From contig CALXFG010000012.1 of NCBI GenBank assembly GCA_944387505.1, forward strand, positions 1 through 46,287: 46,287 nt of DNA, written 5' to 3'. The position numbers and the translations under genes were made by a program. The notes below the pieces were generated by a model. It saw only the letters and a program-made list of their open reading frames with translations, was not told where the DNA came from and did not search any database. This stretch comes from an uncultured Clostridia bacterium. Its GTDB lineage: Bacteria; Bacillota; Clostridia; TANB77; CAG-508. Of this stretch, positions 42,853 to 46,287 are shown one piece after another. The stretch's first letter is position 1; each line of letters starts with the position of its first letter.

Positions 42853-42932
42853 GTCAGGGGACACACCTTACCTTTTGGTCACTTCCACTTGGTTTAAGGA
42901 ATGTCCCCTCCCCTTGTGATTTACTCATGACC
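42853..42932 (-). repeat. R1 repeat, copy 3 (rpsN-rpsH gap)
   Basis: An 80-nt element, long subtype, GGTCATGAGTAAATC to TGTGTCCCCTGAC. GGGGACA and TGTCCCC can pair (7 bp), enclosing CCTTA..ACC/GGTAAGG arms. The internal TGACC is an alternative partner for the 5' GGTCA. Ends 30 nt before the rpsH start. Confidence 0.92.
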
Positions 42933-42970
42933 CTTGCTAAAGTTATCTCCTGTCTTTATTATTATTTCAA

Positions 42971-43206
42971 AATTGATTTAAAGTAGTAAGTTGTTCGCAT
43001 TGTTGCTTTCAATCAATCGTTATTTTCCTAATTAATTTTGATGAAATTGATTATATTGTGCATTTTTGTGAGTTCATTATTTTAAATTGATTTAAAGTAG
43101 TAATATGTGCATTTTTGAGATTAATTACAATCCGAAGGCGTACTCTTTGTACGTCGAGGTTTGGAATTAATATCGAAAATGTGCAGATTGCTGCTTTTAA
43201 TCAATT
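42971..43206 (-). repeat. R2 repeats: long copy, partial copy and short copy (after rpsN stop)
   Basis: A long R2 copy (43084-43206) touches the rpsN stop and has outer arms ATTGATT-AAAGCAGCAAT / ATTACTACTTTAAATCAAT, with the same inner hairpin (GTACG..CGTAC tip) as the rpsM copy. A half copy follows (about 43044-43070), then a short copy (42971-43017, ATTGATTGAAAGCAACAA / TTACTACTTTAAATCAAT). So one gap holds two and a half R2 units plus an R1 unit. Confidence 0.8.
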
Positions 43207-43392
43207 TTACCAGCTGGCCTTTTTAACCCCTGGAATCTCTCCTTTATGAGCTAACTCTCTAAAACATACACGACATATTCCATATTTTCTAATATATGCA
43301 TGTGGTCTACCACATATTTTGCATCTATTATATTCTCTTGTTTTATATTTTTGTGGTCTTGCTTGTTTTACTTTCATTGATTTCTTAGCCAT
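43207..43392 (-). CDS. rpsN: Ribosomal protein S14, zinc-binding (type Z)
   Basis: 61 residues, the short zinc form. Two CxxC motifs, [20 protein letters not shown] (about 24-43), then [18 protein letters not shown] at the end. GGAGTAAG precedes the ATG. Confidence 0.99.
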   Translation of the reverse strand: MAKKSMKVKQARPQKYKTREYNRCKICGRPHAYIRKYGICRVCFRELAHKGEIPGVKKASW

Positions 43393-43413
43393 AGTCTTAC
43401 TCCTTTCCTTTGA

Positions 43414-43953
43414 CTAATTTTTGAAAGGCATTCCCATTAATTTTAGTAACTCTTTAGCTTCTTCATCAGTTTCAGCTGTTGTTACAAAAATTATATCCAT
43501 ACCTCTTAATTTATCTACTTTATCATATTCGATTTCAGGGAATATTAATTGTTCTTTTACACCCATAGCGTAATTTCCTCTTCCATCAAAAGAATTTGCT
43601 GATACTCCTCTAAAATCTCTAACTCTTGGAAGTGCTACATTAAATAGTTTGTATGCAAAATCATACATTTTATCTGCTCTTAATGTAACTTTACAACCTA
43701 CATTGACACCTTCTCTTAATTTGAATGCTGCAATTGATTTTTTTGCTTTTGTTACAACTGGTCTTTGACCTGTAATTTGCATTAAATCATTCATAGCATT
43801 TTCTAATGATTTAGGATTTTCTTTTACATCTCCTAATCCTATATTAATTACAATTTTATCAAGTTTTGGAACTTGCATAACTGATTTATATCCAAATTTA
43901 TTCATTAATGCTGGGATTACTTCTTTTTCATATTGTTCTCTTAATTTTTCCAT
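43414..43953 (-). CDS. rplE: Ribosomal protein L5
   Basis: 5S rRNA-binding protein, 179 residues: [21 protein letters not shown] at the start, [17 protein letters not shown] (about 69-85), [24 protein letters not shown] (about 92-115) and the C-terminal [32 protein letters not shown] precedes the ATG. Confidence 0.99.
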   Translation of the reverse strand: MEKLREQYEKEVIPALMNKFGYKSVMQVPKLDKIVINIGLGDVKENPKSLENAMNDLMQITGQRPVVTKAKKSIAAFKLREGVNVGCKVTLRADKMYDFAYKLFNVALPRVRDFRGVSANSFDGRGNYAMGVKEQLIFPEIEYDKVDKLRGMDIIFVTTAETDEEAKELLKLMGMPFKN

Positions 43954-43980
43954 TTTGTATGAATCCTCCTTTCCTCTATA

Positions 43981-44289
43981 TTATTTTAATTCAGCTCCGC
44001 ATTTCTTACAAACACGTACTTTTTTATCATTATCTACACGATATCCAACTTTTGTTACTTTTCCACATTTTGGGCAAACAACATTTACGTTAGAAACTGG
44101 AATAGCACATTCTACTGGTATAATTCCACTTTCGTCTCCTTGTTTTCTAGCTTTAACGTGTTTTTTTCTTACATTAACGCCTTTAACAACGACTTTATCT
44201 TCTTTTTGTATTACTTCTAATACTTCTCCTGTTTTACCTTTATCGTTTCCTGATAAAACTTGGACATTATCGCCTTTTCTTATTCTCAT
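43981..44289 (-). CDS. rplX: Ribosomal protein L24
   Basis: Large-subunit assembly initiator, 102 residues. KOW motif IRKGDNVQVLSGNDKGKTGEV (2-22) and NVRKKHVKARKQGDESGI (about 40-57). The C-terminal zinc-like ribbon CPKCGKVTKVGYRV...CKKCG (about 74-98) has two CxxC pairs. GGAGGG precedes the ATG; the leader contains three hairpins. Confidence 0.98.
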   Translation of the reverse strand: MRIRKGDNVQVLSGNDKGKTGEVLEVIQKEDKVVVKGVNVRKKHVKARKQGDESGIIPVECAIPVSNVNVVCPKCGKVTKVGYRVDNDKKVRVCKKCGAELK

Positions 44290-44329
44290 GAAAGATTACC
44301 CTCCTTCTTTTAATGATTTCTTATTATAT

Positions 44330-44462
44330 AGGAAAAATCAGCTTTTATCTTGACCTTATATAAGATTTTTCCGTATATAACAAGGTTAAGCTTCTTATAT
44401 TCGTGAAGTACTGCGTAGCAGTCTTCACATCTATGCATAGAAATCTTTGATTTCGTTATGCA
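44330..44462 (-). promoter_or_regulatory. Three hairpins between rplN and rplX
   Basis: Within the 181-nt gap: ATGCATA/TATGCAT plus GAAATC/GATTTC (44432-44462); GTGAAG-ACTGC/GCAGT-CTTCAC with a three-base loop (44402-44427); and an R3-type hairpin, arms TATATACGGAAAAATC / GATTTTTCCTATATA (44330-44380). No gene fits here. They may set relative levels of L14 and L24 or be processing sites. Confidence 0.6.
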
Positions 44463-44470
44463 TGCTTTCC

Positions 44471-44839
44471 TTATAAAACTTCTGGAGCTAAAGATAATAT
44501 TTTCATATAATCTTTTTCTCTTAATTCTCTTGCAACTGGTCCAAAGATACGAGTTCCTCTTGGAGTTCCATCTTCTTTTATTATAACAGCTGCATTTTCA
44601 TCAAATTTTATATATGAACCATCTGCTCTTCTTAGACCTTTTTTAGATCTAACAACAACAGCTTTTACAACATCACCTTTTTTTACAACGCCACCTGGTG
44701 TTGCTGATTTAACAGAAGCAACAATGACATCTCCGATGTTACATGTTTTTCTGTAAGAACCACCTAAACATCTAATACACATGATCTCTTTTGCACCTGT
44801 ATTATCTGCTACTTTTAATCTTGTTTGTTGTTGTATCAT
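44471..44839 (-). CDS. rplN: Ribosomal protein L14
   Basis: Large-subunit protein, 122 residues: [20 protein letters not shown], then [14 protein letters not shown] (about 36-49), [14 protein letters not shown] and [12 protein letters not shown]. The start is the ATG at 44839 (GGGAGG upstream); a longer upstream reading begins inside the R1 repeat and is rejected. Confidence 0.99.
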   Translation of the reverse strand: MIQQQTRLKVADNTGAKEIMCIRCLGGSYRKTCNIGDVIVASVKSATPGGVVKKGDVVKAVVVRSKKGLRRADGSYIKFDENAAVIIKEDGTPRGTRIFGPVARELREKDYMKILSLAPEVL

Positions 44840-44867
44840 TTTTTGGTTCCTCCCTTCTTTAATTAAT

Positions 44868-44943
44868 GTCATGGGACACATTTTTCCATGGTATTCCTAT
44901 TAGGACAAGATATGTCCCCTACCCATGTGAATATATGTTGACC
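44868..44943 (-). repeat. R1 repeat, copy 2 (rpsQ-rplN gap)
   Basis: A 76-nt element, short subtype, GGTCAACATATATTC to TGTGTCCCATGAC. CATGGGTA can pair with a later TACCATG while GGGGACA can pair with the 3' TGTCCCA; the order of the arms makes these two helices cross, a pseudoknot. Ends 28 nt before the rplN start. Confidence 0.92.
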
Positions 44944-44974
44944 CTTAATAGAATTTTATTATTTATTATATTTT

Positions 44975-45238
44975 TTATTTTATGTCTGCTTTTTCCAAGA
45001 CTTCTACAACTCTCCATCTTTTATCTTTAGAAAGTGGTCTTGTTTCCATTACTCTTACTTTATCACCAATTTGACAAACATTTTCTTCATCATGAGCTTT
45101 TAGGTTATATGTTCTTTTAACTGTTTTTCCATATACACCATGGCTCACATTAGTTTGTACTGATACGACAACTGTTTTATCCATTTTGTTAGATTTAACA
45201 GTTCCAACCATAACTTTACGAAGATTTCTTTCTTCCAT
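44975..45238 (-). CDS. rpsQ: Ribosomal protein S17
   Basis: Small-subunit OB-fold protein, 87 residues: [21 protein letters not shown] (about 7-27), [21 protein letters not shown] (about 33-53) and [22 protein letters not shown] (about 59-80). AAAGGAG precedes the ATG. Confidence 0.99.
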   Translation of the reverse strand: MEERNLRKVMVGTVKSNKMDKTVVVSVQTNVSHGVYGKTVKRTYNLKAHDEENVCQIGDKVRVMETRPLSKDKRWRVVEVLEKADIK

Positions 45239-45263
45239 TTAGATTTCTCCTTTCTTAGCTAAT

Positions 45264-45342
45264 GTCAGGGGACACATTTTCCCCTTTGGTCATTTCTTTA
45301 GGGATAAAATATGTCCCCTCCCCTTATGAATAAGGGATGACC
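45264..45342 (-). repeat. R1 repeat, copy 1 (rpmC-rpsQ gap)
   Basis: A 79-nt element, GGTCATCCCTTATTC to TGTGTCCCCTGAC. It has an extra 5' hairpin (CCCTTA/TAAGGG), the GGGGACA/TGTCCCC helix and the internal TGACC. Ends 25 nt before the rpsQ start. Confidence 0.92.
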
Positions 45343-45363
45343 TTTATTTTAATTAACTATTGT

Positions 45364-45570
45364 TTATGCTTTTTTGCTCTCAGCTATTTTTCTTTCTGTC
45401 AATACAGTATTTATTTTAGCTATGTCTCTTTTTACTTCTTTAATTTTCATTGGATTATCTAATCCGTTTGTAGCTAAACTAAATTTTAATTTGAATAATT
45501 CTGTTTTTAGTTCACCTAATTCTTTCTCTAGTTCTGGTGAAGACATTTCTCTAATTTTATTTATCTTCAT
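45364..45570 (-). CDS. rpmC: Ribosomal protein L29
   Basis: Large-subunit exit-tunnel protein, 68 residues: [25 protein letters not shown], then [30 protein letters not shown]. The start is one of two tandem ATGs (45573 or 45570); the latter gives the family N-terminus. The gene overlaps the end of rplP. Confidence 0.97.
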   Translation of the reverse strand: MKINKIREMSSPELEKELGELKTELFKLKFSLATNGLDNPMKIKEVKRDIAKINTVLTERKIAESKKA

Positions 45571-46000
45571 CATTATCACCTACCTTTTCAGTTTCTCTTG
45601 CTACAATTTTTGTTTTATTAGGTAGTTTATTCATAGCAAGTCTTAAAGCTTCTCTAGCAACTTCTTCTGGTACCCCAGCAATTTCAAACATAACTCTTCC
45701 TGGTTTAACAACTGCTACCCAATATTCAGGAGCACCTTTACCTTTACCCATACGAGTTCCGATAGGTTTTGATGTAATTGGTTTATCTGGGAAGATTTTA
45801 ATCCAAACTTTTCCACCTCTTTTTATATAACGAGTCATCGCAATACGAGCTGCTTCAATTTGATTACCAGTGATTAATCCAGCTGTTACTGCTTGGATTC
45901 CATATTCACCTTCTGTAACTTGATTTCCTCTTGTTGCTTTTCCTCTCATTCTACCTTTTTGCATTTTTCTAAATTTTGATCTTTTTGGCATTAATGGCAT
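45557..46000 (-). CDS. rplP: Ribosomal protein L16
   Basis: Large-subunit protein near the A site, 147 residues: [45 protein letters not shown] (about 50-75), [22 protein letters not shown] (about 86-107). The start codon shares its A with the rpsC stop (TAATG), so the genes are translationally coupled. The C-terminus overlaps rpmC by about 14 bases. Confidence 0.99.
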   Translation of the reverse strand: MPLMPKRSKFRKMQKGRMRGKATRGNQVTEGEYGIQAVTAGLITGNQIEAARIAMTRYIKRGGKVWIKIFPDKPITSKPIGTRMGKGKGAPEYWVAVVKPGRVMFEIAGVPEEVAREALRLAMNKLPNKTKIVARETEKVGDNDEDK

Positions 46001-46287
46001 TATTTGTCTCCTCCTTCCTCTTGTTTAGTAGGAAGAACTTCACCTTTATATATCCATACTTTTACACCGATTTTTCCATATGTTGTATCTGCTTCTGCAA
46101 ATCCATAATCAATATCAGCTCTTAAAGTTTGTAATGGAATATTTCCTTCTTTATAAAATTCAGTTCTTGCCATGTCAGCTCCACCTAATCTTCCAGATAC
46201 TGCAGTTTTGATTCCTAAAGCACCTGCTTTCATAGATTTTTGCATACATTGTTTCATAGCTCTTCTGAATGAAATTCTTCTTTCTAA
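46000..46287 (-). CDS. rpsC: Ribosomal protein S3, C-terminal part (runs off the window)
   Basis: The C-terminal 94 residues of S3. The frame stays open to the right edge, reading [13 protein letters not shown] and continuing into [40 protein letters not shown] and [16 protein letters not shown]. The rest lies beyond 46287. A shorter reading from an internal Met at 46257 is only an edge effect. Confidence 0.98.
   Translation of the reverse strand, partial: LERRISFRRAMKQCMQKSMKAGALGIKTAVSGRLGGADMARTEFYKEGNIPLQTLRADIDYGFAEADTTYGKIGVKVWIYKGEVLPTKQEEGGDK

Noticed and set aside
44840..44881. Longer N-terminus for rplN (and similarly for rpsD at 35331-35366)
   Set aside because: The extensions read through the end of the R1 repeat and lie upstream of the true ribosome sites.
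33538..45342. R1 repeats considered as a CRISPR-like array
   Set aside because: Copies are thousands of bases apart with genes between them, not separated by short spacers, and no cas genes are present.

Overview
The window is a very AT-rich chromosomal segment of a Gram-positive, low-GC bacterium of the Clostridia type. Evidence: a long spc/alpha ribosomal-protein operon with rpsD inside it, Zn-ribbon S14, long-form L17, AGGAGG ribosome sites, many TTG starts, DUF5665 and UPF0182 genes, and a dockerin-tagged wall hydrolase. The species cannot be fixed from the sequence; an uncultivated gut-type Clostridia lineage is my best inference. Nearly everything is read leftwards (minus strand).

Layout, left to right. 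1-680: 5' end of a 16S rRNA gene with its leader and a near-consensus promoter. 686-5706: lepA, rlmB, a membrane-anchored unknown and a small rhodanese. 5707-6528: a gene-free AT-rich stretch with a cluster of DnaA boxes but no dnaA. 6529-13972: DUF1294, an HD-domain protein, a zinc-ribbon protein, tyrS, DUF5665, UPF0182 and ftsY. 14329-19467: prs flanked by two small orphan genes, then two membrane-anchored unknowns. 19601-24077: tRNA-Thr(CGU) and a cell-surface cluster (two glucosaminidases, one with a dockerin pair, and a cadherin-like membrane protein). 24290-32333, read leftwards: rpsB-tsf-pyrH-unknown-frr-ispA-uppS-cdsA-rseP, where rseP carries a one-base frameshift. 32520-46287: a small unknown gene and the ribosomal operon rpsC (partial) through rplQ, including secY, adk, map, infA and rpoA.

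The genes mostly serve translation (ribosomal proteins, EF-Ts, RRF, LepA, IF-1, TyrRS, tRNA), protein export (SecY, FtsY), isoprenoid and phospholipid supply for the wall and membrane (IspA, UppS, CdsA), and nucleotide supply (Prs, PyrH, Adk).

The most unusual content is non-coding. Two families of structured repeats sit only between ribosomal-protein genes. Family R1 has six copies of 76-81 nt, each ending 22-30 nt before a start codon (rpsQ, rplN, rpsH, rplO, rpsD, rplQ). Family R2 has four copies plus a fragment; its three main copies start right after the stop codons of rpsN, rplF and rpsM. R1 occupies the slot where rpmD (L30) normally lies. Other repeated signals are terminators sharing one loop sequence under different stems, and long palindromes built on a GGGGACG core. 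Names R1, R2 and R3 are mine. All pairings were found by eye, without folding or database searches.
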